Assembly: GCF_003858645.1 (NCBI RefSeq)
Contig: NZ_RQJP01000003.1
Span: 372,001-436,000 of the forward strand
Direction of reading: 5' to 3'
Origin: Larkinella knui
GTDB lineage: Bacteria; Bacteroidota; Bacteroidia; Cytophagales; Spirosomataceae
Length of the DNA stretch: 64,000 nt
Each line of letters opens with the position of its first letter. Position 1 is the first letter of the stretch. A model generated the notes under the pieces. That model saw only the letters and a list, made by a program, of their open reading frames with translations, was not told the DNA's origin and made no database searches. Made by a program: the position numbers and the translations under genes. This document shows positions 1-10,000 of this stretch, in pieces.

Positions 1-892
1 ACAGATAGCTGTCGAGGTCTTCCTGCCGGGTGTCCTGCAACGCCCAAAATCCGTTGTTTTCGTCGGTACTCACACTGTGTCCGGCAAAGAAAATCAGCAG
101 GTTATCGTCGCTCAACAGCCGGTAAGAAAGGGCCGTCAGCGTATCTTTCACCATTTTTTTGGTGGCATTGGGCAAGCGGATAATCGACGTAAAATCGTAC
201 CGCTGGCGAAGCACACTATCCAGCCGGGCCATGTCGCTACGGGGGCGGTTGAGCTTGATCCGTTCGTCGCTGTAGTCGTTGATGCCGATCAAAACGGCGT
301 GATACCGGGCGGTTGTTACCGAGGGCCGTTTCAGTTTGGCGGGCAGCGGATACTCATTGTTCCGTTCCGTTTTTCGGATCACCGAAACCTGAAGGTCATA
401 CACCGCCGGCGACATATTCGGATTGGAAATGTAAACAAAAATGAATTTAAGGCTTGAATTGTCCAGCGACAGTTTTCGCCCGGTATTGTCCGTAAAATTT
501 ACGGTCTGGGTGATGGGCACTTTCAACGTTAAATCCTTCAGGGTGTCGATGTTAGCGGACAAAACCGCGTAGGCATTTGTTTTCGATCCACTGGTGGCCC
601 GCTCGTCGATGGTGCAATTCCCGTAACAGTTCCGGATGGAAATAATCAGGTTCCGGTTCGACTGGATGGGCGTCACTTTCACCTGTAGCGTATCGCCAAT
701 CCGCAACCGGACGCTATCGGCATTAACGGGATAAAACCGGTTAAAATGCCGCCCGGAGCCGGTTACACTAAAGGCCATGGCCGGTATTGAATCGTTCTTA
801 AACTGAACAACCGGTTCTCCCACCGCCTGCCCGCGCGTTGGCAGACTCGCTACACAGAGGCAAATCAAAACCAGGCCAACGAAGGGTTTCAT
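1..892 (-). CDS. Exported caspase-like (peptidase C14) protein, C-terminus beyond window
   Basis: The reading frame starts at ATG 892 and is still open at base 1, giving 297 visible residues. Residues 1-23 look like a signal peptide (one Lys, then a hydrophobic stretch, then TRGQA). Residues about 25-190 form a beta-rich region with a Cys pair (C89, C93) and no family I recognise. From about residue 195 the caspase p20 fold begins: a hydrophobic strand YHAVLIGINDY, a helix, then LLIFFAGHS carrying the catalytic His272. The usual GHG is GHS here. The catalytic Cys of the dyad would lie 40-60 residues further on, outside the window, so activity cannot be judged. It is the last visible gene of the CHAT-nSTAND operon, 87 bp after the nSTAND stop. 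The signal peptide places it in the periplasm or outside the cell. Family assignment is firm; role is inferred. Confidence 0.8.
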   Translation of the reverse strand, partial: MKPFVGLVLICLCVASLPTRGQAVGEPVVQFKNDSIPAMAFSVTGSGRHFNRFYPVNADSVRLRIGDTLQVKVTPIQSNRNLIISIRNCYGNCTIDERATSGSKTNAYAVLSANIDTLKDLTLKVPITQTVNFTDNTGRKLSLDNSSLKFIFVYISNPNMSPAVYDLQVSVIRKTERNNEYPLPAKLKRPSVTTARYHAVLIGINDYSDERIKLNRPRSDMARLDSVLRQRYDFTSIIRLPNATKKMVKDTLTALSYRLLSDDNLLIFFAGHSVSTDENNGFWALQDTRQEDLDSYL

Positions 893-979
893 ACGGATCG
901 ACACGTTTTTCTGCAAATAAGGTACATAATCGAGCACTCGCATACAAAGACTTTTTGTGTAACTGGCCGATATTCAGCC

Positions 980-3900
980 TTAATCCCTAAAAGATTGCCA
1001 GATCGCTTCCCAAAAGGAGGTTTGCAGCTTGTACTGGTCCCGGACATCGTCCAGAATCGTCCGCCGTTTGGTAGCCGAAATGTGCTGATTGAGCCACGGA
1101 ATGATGAAATTCGGCCCCGGCCAGATCGACACCCGGTTATTCTGAACCGTATAATACACAGAGCCATCCTGCAAAAACCGGTATTGGTTCACCGCTCCCA
1201 CCCATTCCAGCAACCGCTGCCCGTTCATGCTCCACCAAATGGATTGTCCTTCGGACTGGAGGGTGGCCAGAAGCAAACCGTCCGGCGAAAATTCGGCCAC
1301 CTCCACGACCTTGTTGTGATTGAACAAACTGAGCCCCCCGGTTTTTCGACTCCAGACAAAAGCCTGATTTTCGCCGGACAGCAGAATCATGATCTCCTCG
1401 CCGGAAGGTGAAACCCGGAAAGCGGTAAGCCGATAGCCTTCGGATAAGCGCACGGTTTTCAGTGGATAGGTGGCCACCGGCTTGCCCTGCTGATTCCATA
1501 CCGACAAGACGTCGGTTTCGCCAACCGTCAGGCCAACGATCGATGCCCCGTCCGGACTGATGGTTCCGGCCGCCTGTTTGCCCGGCAGTTCAATCACCTT
1601 GCGGTCAGCACGGCTCCAGAAATACAGTTTCCCATTCCTCGACCGAAGTAATAATTCCTGTCCATTGTCTGACAAAAAGGCGCTCTTGTCTTCCAGACTG
1701 ATCGGAATGCTATCGATTTGTTGCCCTTTGGAATTCCACAGAAGTCCTTTCCCGGTTTTGGTACGCGTCAGCAAAACCTGATGGTCGTCGGAAAAATCGG
1801 CGACTTCGCCCGTCAAACCGATCAGGCGCCGATCCTGCCGGTTCCAGCACGAGACATCCTTTCCGATGTTGATGATGAAAATAGTCCGCGCGTCGTTCGA
1901 AGCCAGAACCCGATCCATGACCGAATCGGTGGCCATCGAATCGACCACCGCGCCCGCCCGGTTCCAGACGTAGATCCAATTCGCATCCGTCAGCGTCGTA
2001 ATGAACGCCCCATCCGCCGAAACATCAAAATCCCGGACACCTTCCAGGTGCGGCAATTCCACCAGCCGTTCATCGTTGAGCTTCCAGAGAAAAACTTTCC
2101 CTTCTTCCGTATGGGTAAGAATGGTTTTCCCATCGGGAGAAAAAAACGCCGACGCAACCGCAGCCGTATGGGATAATTTTCCCTTGAACTGTTTGTTGGC
2201 ATCCCGTAATTCGACGTCCGTATCGACCACAATCAGAGTCGTTTGTCCATCCGGCGACAATTCGACGGTTCTGATTCGCCGTTCATACGCCAGGGTATCC
2301 AGCACCTTGCCGGCCGCATCCCACCAGTAAACCACCTTCCCGACGGCAGCCGCCAGCCGTTGACCATCGCGGGAGAATTTCACTTCCGGGAAGAGGAAAT
2401 TCTTGTTCAGGAGCTGTAAGGGCCATAGCTTTCGGGTGGTTCGATCCCAGCGAAAAACCCGCCCATTCATGGTACTGACGATCAGCATGGATCCATCGGC
2501 GTTTATTTCAGCCGATAAAACCGCGTCAGGCATCGTCAGCGAGTCCAGCAGGTGTTTGCCGTGCCGATCCCAGATCTGAATTTTTTTATTCAGATTCACC
2601 TCCGAATCCGCATCTGACAGGGTCGGAACAGTCAGCATCATCCGTCCGTCCATGGAATACCCCGCCAGCTCGACCGGCGGCATGGACTTGAGGGTTTCCG
2701 GCTTGCTGCCATCCGTCCGCCAGATCGTGATCAAACCGCTGTCGTTCGTCGTCAGAACCGTTTGCCCATCCGGCGACATCGTGGCCGTGTTGATGGTGCT
2801 GTCGTTCCCCATTCGTTGCAGGGTGTGGCTTTCCAGATCGCCCAGGAACAGCTTGCCCGGTTCCACCAGCGCCACCACCCGCCGGCCATCACCCGATAGT
2901 TCGACCGACAAATACCGGCCCGGAATAAACAATCCATCGCCCAGCGGCTCACCGGTTGCGCTCCGCCGGTAAACCATATTATCTTCCGCTACCAGCAGCA
3001 GTGACCGCCCGTCGAACGAATAATCGATGCCCCGAATGGCCGTGCCGTTCAGCTCCAGTTTCGACGAATAAAGCCGGTGGTTGTAAAAATGATTGTAGAG
3101 TGATTTTCGGTTCAGGTCGTTGGGGTCCTGTTCATAGGCCACCGCCACCGTCACCAGCGCCTGCACGGGGTCCATGCCGTCGGCCTGCAACACGATGCGC
3201 GTCCGGTTGGTTTTATTCCACTGATCGACGGCAAACCAGACCGAAGCCAGCGCCACCACCAGCAATACCGACACAAAGGCGACCGTCCGTTTTAAACGGG
3301 CATTTTTACGCTGCTGTTCTTCCAGTTCCCGGCGCTGTTCGCGCCGGTGAAATTCGCGGCTATCCTCGATGTATTTCCACTTTTCGGCACTTTCGGCTTT
3401 GCTCAGGCTGCGGTCCAGTTCGCCCTGGATGGCGGTTTCGTACAGCTGAATTTCGGACAACCGGCGCGGGGGAAGCAGCAAATCGTCGGCCTGTTTTTTT
3501 TCGGTATATTCGCGATACGCATCTTTCAGCCGCCGAATAATGTCGTTGATCTGTCGTTGTTCCGCCGAACGCCCTTTATCGATCACCTTGGCCAGACTAT
3601 CGTGCGCCAGTTCGTAGGTGTCGTCGTCCCGGCGAACCAGGCGGGTGCGTTCCAGTTCGCCCAAAACCGGCACCAGCAGTGCAACCGGCAAACCGGTATT
3701 TTCTTCCAGCGACGCAAGCCGGTGTTCCCGGCGCGTCCCTTCGTAGGTGACAAAGGCTTCCAGAATGGTCGAAACGGCGGGCTGCTCGTCCGGCGGCAAT
3801 CGGTCGGTGATGGATTTCTTTTGTTCGACCAGAAAAACTTCCAGCACATCATCGATCCGGCCCACCTGCTCCACCAAAGCCGGCGTAATCCAGACCGGCG

Positions 3901-4657
3901 GTTCCGGCTCTTTTTCGTTTTCCAGCCGCCAGAGCCGATCCAGATACACCTGAAGATACGGCAACTGGAAGGTATTGGCCGAACTGCGGTTATTTTCCAG
4001 AATCAGCCTGACCGTCCGGGGTTCATCCACCAGCCGAACGTCTTGAATCTGGCTGAAGGTGCCGGTAATGACTTCCTGCAAATTCCGTTCGCTCATCGGC
4101 TCGACCCGCATCCGGAAATCGAACAAACCGGGCAGTTGATCCTCAAATCCGTAGAGGTACGCCAGAAAATCTTCCCGGATCACCAGCACGATTTTACAGG
4201 CCAGCGACGACTGATCGACCGCTTTTAAAAAACCGGCAAACCAGGTCTGCTCCTCCGCCGTACCGCTGATAAACAGTTCTTCGAGTTGGTCGAACAGCAG
4301 GTAAATCGGGCGCAGCGCGTAGCGAATACACTCCGCAATGAGGGCAAGCGGTTCCGTCGTGGCGGTTTCCTCCAGCATACCGGTCAGCGTCGTAACCAGC
4401 GTCTGCCGCAAATCGCCCCGGCGCCGGATGGGCATCGAAAAATAATCGGATGCGGGAATGGCTTTGGCCAGACCACACTGTACCAGGCTGGTTTTTCCGG
4501 TTCCCGACGGGCCATACACCAGAATGAGCCGGGAACGGAAGAGCAGTTCGACGAGCCGTTTTTGCTCCGCGTTCCGACCAAAAAACCGGGATTGATCAGC
4601 GGCCGTGTAGGCATCAAGAAATTTAAACGGACTGCTAACGGGCGGGTGAGCGGACAT
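980..4657 (-). CDS. nSTAND-type NTPase with transmembrane helix and C-terminal WD40 propellers
   Basis: The protein has 1225 residues. Residues about 10-360 are a novel-STAND NTPase: an FxGR entry motif near 26, Walker A GPSGTGKTS at 49-57, Walker B hhhhDQLEE at 118-127, then a winged-helix-like segment ending in YELAHDSL near 350. A charged helical linker (about 365-457) leads to one membrane helix at about 459-477, preceded by KNARLKR. The rest (about 500-1200) is a series of WD40-like units recognisable by repeated SPDGQ/SxDG turns, enough for at least two propellers. The positive-inside rule puts the NTPase in the cytosol and the propellers in the periplasm. STAND NTPases are signal-gated oligomerising switches, with WD40 units usually the sensor. 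The ATG follows the CHAT stop by 3 bp, so the two are almost certainly co-translated. Similar proteins are often labelled HatR carbon-uptake proteins, which this context does not support. Confidence 0.88.
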   Translation of the reverse strand: MSAHPPVSSPFKFLDAYTAADQSRFFGRNAEQKRLVELLFRSRLILVYGPSGTGKTSLVQCGLAKAIPASDYFSMPIRRRGDLRQTLVTTLTGMLEETATTEPLALIAECIRYALRPIYLLFDQLEELFISGTAEEQTWFAGFLKAVDQSSLACKIVLVIREDFLAYLYGFEDQLPGLFDFRMRVEPMSERNLQEVITGTFSQIQDVRLVDEPRTVRLILENNRSSANTFQLPYLQVYLDRLWRLENEKEPEPPVWITPALVEQVGRIDDVLEVFLVEQKKSITDRLPPDEQPAVSTILEAFVTYEGTRREHRLASLEENTGLPVALLVPVLGELERTRLVRRDDDTYELAHDSLAKVIDKGRSAEQRQINDIIRRLKDAYREYTEKKQADDLLLPPRRLSEIQLYETAIQGELDRSLSKAESAEKWKYIEDSREFHRREQRRELEEQQRKNARLKRTVAFVSVLLVVALASVWFAVDQWNKTNRTRIVLQADGMDPVQALVTVAVAYEQDPNDLNRKSLYNHFYNHRLYSSKLELNGTAIRGIDYSFDGRSLLLVAEDNMVYRRSATGEPLGDGLFIPGRYLSVELSGDGRRVVALVEPGKLFLGDLESHTLQRMGNDSTINTATMSPDGQTVLTTNDSGLITIWRTDGSKPETLKSMPPVELAGYSMDGRMMLTVPTLSDADSEVNLNKKIQIWDRHGKHLLDSLTMPDAVLSAEINADGSMLIVSTMNGRVFRWDRTTRKLWPLQLLNKNFLFPEVKFSRDGQRLAAAVGKVVYWWDAAGKVLDTLAYERRIRTVELSPDGQTTLIVVDTDVELRDANKQFKGKLSHTAAVASAFFSPDGKTILTHTEEGKVFLWKLNDERLVELPHLEGVRDFDVSADGAFITTLTDANWIYVWNRAGAVVDSMATDSVMDRVLASNDARTIFIINIGKDVSCWNRQDRRLIGLTGEVADFSDDHQVLLTRTKTGKGLLWNSKGQQIDSIPISLEDKSAFLSDNGQELLLRSRNGKLYFWSRADRKVIELPGKQAAGTISPDGASIVGLTVGETDVLSVWNQQGKPVATYPLKTVRLSEGYRLTAFRVSPSGEEIMILLSGENQAFVWSRKTGGLSLFNHNKVVEVAEFSPDGLLLATLQSEGQSIWWSMNGQRLLEWVGAVNQYRFLQDGSVYYTVQNNRVSIWPGPNFIIPWLNQHISATKRRTILDDVRDQYKLQTSFWEAIWQSFRD

Positions 4658-4660
4658 GGT

Positions 4661-6523
4661 TTAGTCAGACAGAGAAAGCAGGTCGATGTTGAGATCGGTA
4701 TTTTCGGAAACGGGTTCGTTTTCGGTCATCGCCAGCGGATCGGGTAAAGAAACGAGCGTAAAAACGGTACTGAATTGTTCGCGCAGCGTCGTAAAGTCCT
4801 GTTTCTGGAGCAGTTCCGTTTCAGTGGGTTTAAACAACACGCTCATCAACGGATCTTCGGGCCGGGCGATGTGCTTGAACTGAAGCGTTCCGGTTTGCGA
4901 CGAATGAAAACTGTACGGATCGAAAACATTGCTTTTGATGTACACATTCCGGTCGATCAGCAAGGGGGAAAGGTTCAGAAAATCGGCGGTTTCGGGTTCG
5001 CCGGTAGCGGTTTCCCGCCGGACTTTCACCAGCAGCACGGATTGTGACGCCCAGGGATTTATCATTTTAACCTCCTGAAATGACTTGTCTTCGTACGGAT
5101 TCTGAGTCGTCCGCAATACCGCCTTTTCGTGATTATATTCTTCCTGGCGGTAAAAAAAACGCACGACGCGAATGTTTTTGTACGATTCGAGCTGGTAGTT
5201 GGCCCAGAACCCGAGCCGTTTGCACAGTTCCACCAGTTGATCCTCGCCCACCTGACAGAGCGACGGAATGCTGGCCAGTCCGGCGGATTTGGCGAGCCGC
5301 CGGCGGAGATCGTCAAAAAATAGAACGCACTCGTAGAAAGCCTCCCGTTCGTCGAAGTGCCGGGCCAGTTCCTGCATTTCCGGAATAAAGAGCGCGACCT
5401 GGCTTTCCATCAGAAACGCACTCAGATTTTTCAGCGCCCGTTCCAACTGGATCGGTTCCAGATTCGACCAGCCTTCCGTCACCAGGCGCTGCACCAGGGC
5501 GGTGGTTTCGGTCGTCATAGGTGGTTTGACTCCCTCTTTCCGGTACCGAATCAGCCGGTCGAGCACCTGCGCCAGCATCGTAATGACCAGTAAATCAATC
5601 GCCGACTCAAACAAAGCCGTATAATTGAGGAGCCGCTCCTGATCGCATTTAATCGGCATTTTCTTGCCTTCGGGCGTGAACGGGGGCGTAAATAACCGGC
5701 GGAGTGGCTCGGCAATCGGATACGGCAGGCGGCTCAAAATGGCATCGTTGATCCAGAGAATCTGCGACTCCGGCGACTGCTTACTGACCTGCATGAACTT
5801 CTCCCGCAAACTGGGTTCGTATTTATTGAGGGCATTGAACAGCGCATTGCGCAGGGCGCTGTTCGGCTTGTAGTCGACGGCAGTTTGTTCGGCAGCCGTG
5901 GGCAGTTCCCAACGCGCGGCTTCGTCGGACGGACGGTGGAAATACCAGAGGTTCCGGTTAACTTCTTCTTCCGACAGATCGACCATCGCCCTGTCAACCA
6001 CCTGAATAGTAGTCGCTTCGCTCACCTGCAATTTCAGTTGGGCTATATCGAGGGATTCTTCTACGGAATGCTGATTGGCCAGAGCACGGTAAAATGTGAG
6101 GGCAAAAACCGATGCGGCTTTGTCTTCAATCGGCGTGCTGGTGGCAATAATGGCCGCTTTCACGTTCTGGGCCGCCAGCAGCCGAATGTGCTGGAGAGTA
6201 GAGCAGCCATTGAGAAAAACCAGCTTCAGATTCGGGCAACGGCCGAGCAACTGGGCAATGCCCACGCCCCGCGCCACCGTATCTTCAAGTTGCAAAACCG
6301 AACTGCCAGCGTGACCGCTGAAATGAAAAAGGCTCAAGGTTTGCTGGTAAGCCGCCAGCTTGTCGGCTACCGAGCTGGTCGAGGCAAATGAATCCCGCAC
6401 TTTCTGAAAGTGGCCTTTGCTACTCCGCAGATCCAGCAGACGGTCGATACCGTCGTCTTCATCCCGCAAAGAGGGCAAAGGATGATCCCGGTCGTTGGCA
6501 AAACAAAAAAGCAGGGTGTCCAT
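4661..6523 (-). CDS. CHAT-domain protease, first gene of the CHAT-nSTAND-caspase operon
   Basis: The protein has 620 residues. Residues 1 to about 200 form a CHAT domain of the caspase/separase clan: the catalytic His71 lies in LFHFSGHAG and the catalytic Cys107 in LVFLNGCST, each at the end of a hydrophobic strand as the family requires, followed by the conserved IIATSTPIED stretch. There is no signal peptide or membrane helix, so it should be cytosolic. CHAT usually sits at the C-terminus behind TPR repeats; here it is N-terminal and is followed by about 420 residues I cannot assign: a helical part (about 220-420) and a beta-rich part (about 420-600). These may be the adaptor or substrate region. 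Both dyad residues are intact, so an active protease is likely. It opens the operon, 3 bp before the nSTAND start. Confidence 0.88.
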   Translation of the reverse strand: MDTLLFCFANDRDHPLPSLRDEDDGIDRLLDLRSSKGHFQKVRDSFASTSSVADKLAAYQQTLSLFHFSGHAGSSVLQLEDTVARGVGIAQLLGRCPNLKLVFLNGCSTLQHIRLLAAQNVKAAIIATSTPIEDKAASVFALTFYRALANQHSVEESLDIAQLKLQVSEATTIQVVDRAMVDLSEEEVNRNLWYFHRPSDEAARWELPTAAEQTAVDYKPNSALRNALFNALNKYEPSLREKFMQVSKQSPESQILWINDAILSRLPYPIAEPLRRLFTPPFTPEGKKMPIKCDQERLLNYTALFESAIDLLVITMLAQVLDRLIRYRKEGVKPPMTTETTALVQRLVTEGWSNLEPIQLERALKNLSAFLMESQVALFIPEMQELARHFDEREAFYECVLFFDDLRRRLAKSAGLASIPSLCQVGEDQLVELCKRLGFWANYQLESYKNIRVVRFFYRQEEYNHEKAVLRTTQNPYEDKSFQEVKMINPWASQSVLLVKVRRETATGEPETADFLNLSPLLIDRNVYIKSNVFDPYSFHSSQTGTLQFKHIARPEDPLMSVLFKPTETELLQKQDFTTLREQFSTVFTLVSLPDPLAMTENEPVSENTDLNIDLLSLSD

Positions 6524-7027
6524 CTCGGTGGTAACAAATTGTAACTTAGGGCTATGGGCGCAATCCGCAGGGACTTTGGTCGGAAGGAATTGAACCCGGC
6601 GACTAAACCGCTGTCAGAAATTGGAAGGTAAGTAATAAGTCGTTAGATTCAAAATTGCCCAGAAACCGCACGCTGTCTCCAAACTTTTACCGTCTGATAA
6701 CTTAACTCCATCTCTAAAAGATTATGCCTTCATTTATCTGTATACTTACTCTATCTATCAATTTATTCTGGATTTAATACTATTATTCCCCAGTAAAACC
6801 GGGTAATCCGAAGGAAACTTGCAAAATTCAAACCCAATTTTAATGTCTGACAAATAGTGGAACAACTATTGATAGAACAGGTTAGAAACCAGAAAGCAGA
6901 AGTGGGTAATTGTCTGCTTATTAGTGGACGAATCTACCGCTGTTTACCAACCTGGTGACGGAATCGGACTGGTTTGGGCCTTTAAGTGATGCACTATGAT
7001 ACCGCTACCTATTTAAAAAAGAACTCT
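6524..7027. other. Divergent intergenic region between CHAT operon and rhamnosidase gene
   Basis: These 504 bases separate two divergently transcribed units and must hold both promoters. I found no match to the TAnnTTTG -7 box on either strand, no strong hairpin and no convincing short gene. A GTG at 6986 is in frame with the rhamnosidase but is not preferred as its start. Confidence 0.5.
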
Positions 7028-10000
7028 ATGAATTGGATTCTCTACGGATTAGTACTCTGCCTTTCTTTGCCAGCCTTTGCCCAGCGAACCCTGACGATCG
7101 CTGATCTTCATACCGAAAATCTGACCAATCCGGAAGGCATTACCAGGTCGGCACCCCGCCTGAGCTGGATTCTGACCAGCAATCAGCGAAATCTGAAACA
7201 GGACAAATACCAGATTCTGGTGGCGTCTTCGCTGGACAAACTCAACCAGAACGAAGGCGACTTATGGAACTCGGGGCTCGTAACCAGCGATCGGTCGCAG
7301 TGGGTTGCCTACGCGGGCCAGGCCCTGAACAGCCGCCAGCTATGCTTCTGGAAAGTTAAAATACGAAGCAAAGACGGTGTCGAGTCGGGCTGGAGCCAAC
7401 CCGCCCGGTGGACGATGGGCCTGCTGCAATCGACCGACTGGACGGCGCAGTGGATCGGACTGGAACAGGCTTTTGAATGGGACGCACCCAGGGCGGTCAA
7501 CACCCGGTTGTCGGCCCGGTATTTTCGGAAACAGGCTACGTTAACCAAACCGATCAAGCAGGCAACCGCCTACATCAGTGGCCTGGGCCTGTATGAACTC
7601 TCCCTGAACGGCCGGAAAGTTGGTGACGCCGTGCTGGCTCCGGGGCCCACCGAGTACGACAAACGGGTGTTGTACAATACCTACGATGTGACAACCTATT
7701 TGCAAGCGGGCGATAATGCGTTTGGGGTCACCCTCGGCAACGGACGGTATTTTGGGATGCGCGTCGGTCAGCCCAAAGTTCCTGCCACCACCAACTACGG
7801 CTATCCGAAACTGCGGTTGCAGATAGAAGTGACTTATACCGACGGAACGACCGAAAAAATTGTGAGTGATCCGTCCTGGAAAGTAACGGCGGATGGGCCG
7901 ATCCGGGCTAACAATGAATTCGACGGAGAAGAATACGATGCTACGCGTGAATTAACCGGCTGGGATCAAACGGGTTACAATGCCGACAGCTGGCTAACCG
8001 CTTCAGTAGTCAATGCGCCGGCCAGCCGGATCGAGTCCCAAACTAACCCGCCCATCCGGGTGACCCAAACCCTGGCCCCTGTTTCGGTGCAGCAACCCGA
8101 ACCCGGAAAATACGTTTTCGATCTGGGGCAGAATATGGTCGGCTGGGCCCGACTGAAGGTGCAGGGCCCCCGGGGCACGCGGGTGGTTTTGCGGTTTGCG
8201 GAAAACATCCAAAGCGATGGAAACCTACAAACCGACAACCTGCGTTCGGCAGAAGCCAAAGACACCTACACGCTCAAAGGCGGGGGCGAAGAAATCTGGG
8301 AACCGCGGTTTACCTACCACGGTTTTCGCTACGTTGAAGTGACCGGCTATCCGGGAACGCCGACCACCCAATCGCTGGAAGGCCGGATTGTACACGACGA
8401 TTTGCCGCAGACCGGAACATTGACGACGTCGAATGACTTGCTCAACAAGATTTATAGCAATGCGTTCTGGTCGATCCGGGGCAATTACCGGGGCATCCCG
8501 ACCGACTGCCCGCAACGTGACGAACGGCAGGGCTGGCTCGGCGACCGCGCGACGGTTTCGACGGGCGAAAGTTTCATTTATGACAACCAGAGCCTGTATG
8601 CCAAATGGCTGGACGACATCGAAAGCGCGCAAAAACCGGACGGTGGTATCCCGGATATTGTTCCCACATATTGGAAATACGCAACTCCCAGCGTCACCTG
8701 GCCTTCAACCTATGTGCTGGTGGCCAACATGTTATACGAGCAATTTGGCGATGATGAGCCGATTCGGAAGCACTATGCATCCATGAAGAAGTGGGTGACG
8801 TATCTGGAAAAATACAGTGAAAATTACATTCAGCAGGCGGATGAATACGGCGACTGGGCGCTACCGCCGGAATCGATGTACCTGACCAAGTCGGAAGATC
8901 CTACGCGAAAAACCGATGGCAGGCTACTCAATACCGCCTACTATTATTACGTATTGAAACGGATGGAACAGTTTGCCGTCCTGACGGGCAACGAAGGCGA
9001 CCGCGCCACCTTCAGCAGCCGGGCGGCTTTGGTCAAATCGGCCTTTAACCAGACGTTTCTGAATCCCGTTACAGGGCAATACAGCAACAATACCGTTACC
9101 GCTAACCTCCTGGCGCTGGCTTGCGGGTTGGTACCCGACGAACTTCGTCAAGCGGTTTTTAACCAGATGACGGCGGTGATCGAAGGAAAATTCAACGGCC
9201 AGATCAGTACGGGCGTTGTGGGCACGCAGTGGCTGATGCGGACGTTGACGGCGAATGGCCGGTCAGACCTGGCGATGCGGCTGGCGACCAATACCGCCTA
9301 TCCGAGTTGGGGTTACATGGTTCAGAATGGCGCAACAACGACCTGGGAACTGTGGAATGGCAACAAGGCCCCGGCGTTTATGAACTCGGGCAACCACGTC
9401 ATGCAACTGGGTGATTTGCCCATCTGGCTCTATGAAAATATAGCCGGAATCAAATCCGGAGAGGCCGGGTTCAAATCCATCGTGATGCGCCCCGTTCCCG
9501 CCGGCAATCTGAACCGGGTTAGTTCAACCTTCGCTTCGGCCTACGGCACCATTGCCAGCGAATGGACGGCTGCGGATGGGGAGTTTCGCTGGAAAATTAC
9601 CGTACCCGGTAATACCACGGCGCTGGTTTCCATACCCGCCGACAAGCTGGCATCGGTTCGGGAGGGCAACCAGCCAGCCGAAAACGCAACAGGCGTGACG
9701 TTTCTGCGGATTGAAGACGGCCGGGCGCTGTTTCAGGTGGGGTCTGGTACGTATGATTTCCTGTCAACGCCGGAGACCCCCGAAAACCGCCCGCCAGTCG
9801 CACCGGCTTTTGCCCCGCCCACCGGAACGGTAAATAAAGCCTATACCTACACCCTGCCGGCTTTTACCGATCCGGAAGGGGGTGCGGTAACCCACACTCT
9901 CAGCGGCACCGTTGCCGGTCTGACCTTTAACTCAACCACCCGGGTGCTGAGTGGTACGCCCACCACCGCCGGAACGTATCCGCTGGTGGTGCAGGCCACC

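Noticed and set aside
3347-4228. A 293-codon plus-strand frame opposite the nSTAND gene
   Set aside because: Shadow of the NTPase coding strand with an unnatural Phe/Gln/Arg-rich composition.
980-4657. Annotation as a HatR-type carbon uptake protein
   Set aside because: That label is carried over from similar cyanobacterial proteins; the CHAT and caspase neighbours and the STAND motifs point to signalling instead.
1-6523. A CRISPR type III-E (Craspase-like) CHAT system
   Set aside because: No Cas7-11, CRISPR array or TPR-CHAT architecture is present; the CHAT domain is N-terminal and paired with an nSTAND gene.
6585-6625. A tRNA-like segment (GGGTTCAATTCC on the minus strand)
   Set aside because: The bases around the TTCAA do not pair as a T stem and no acceptor or anticodon stem can be folded nearby.
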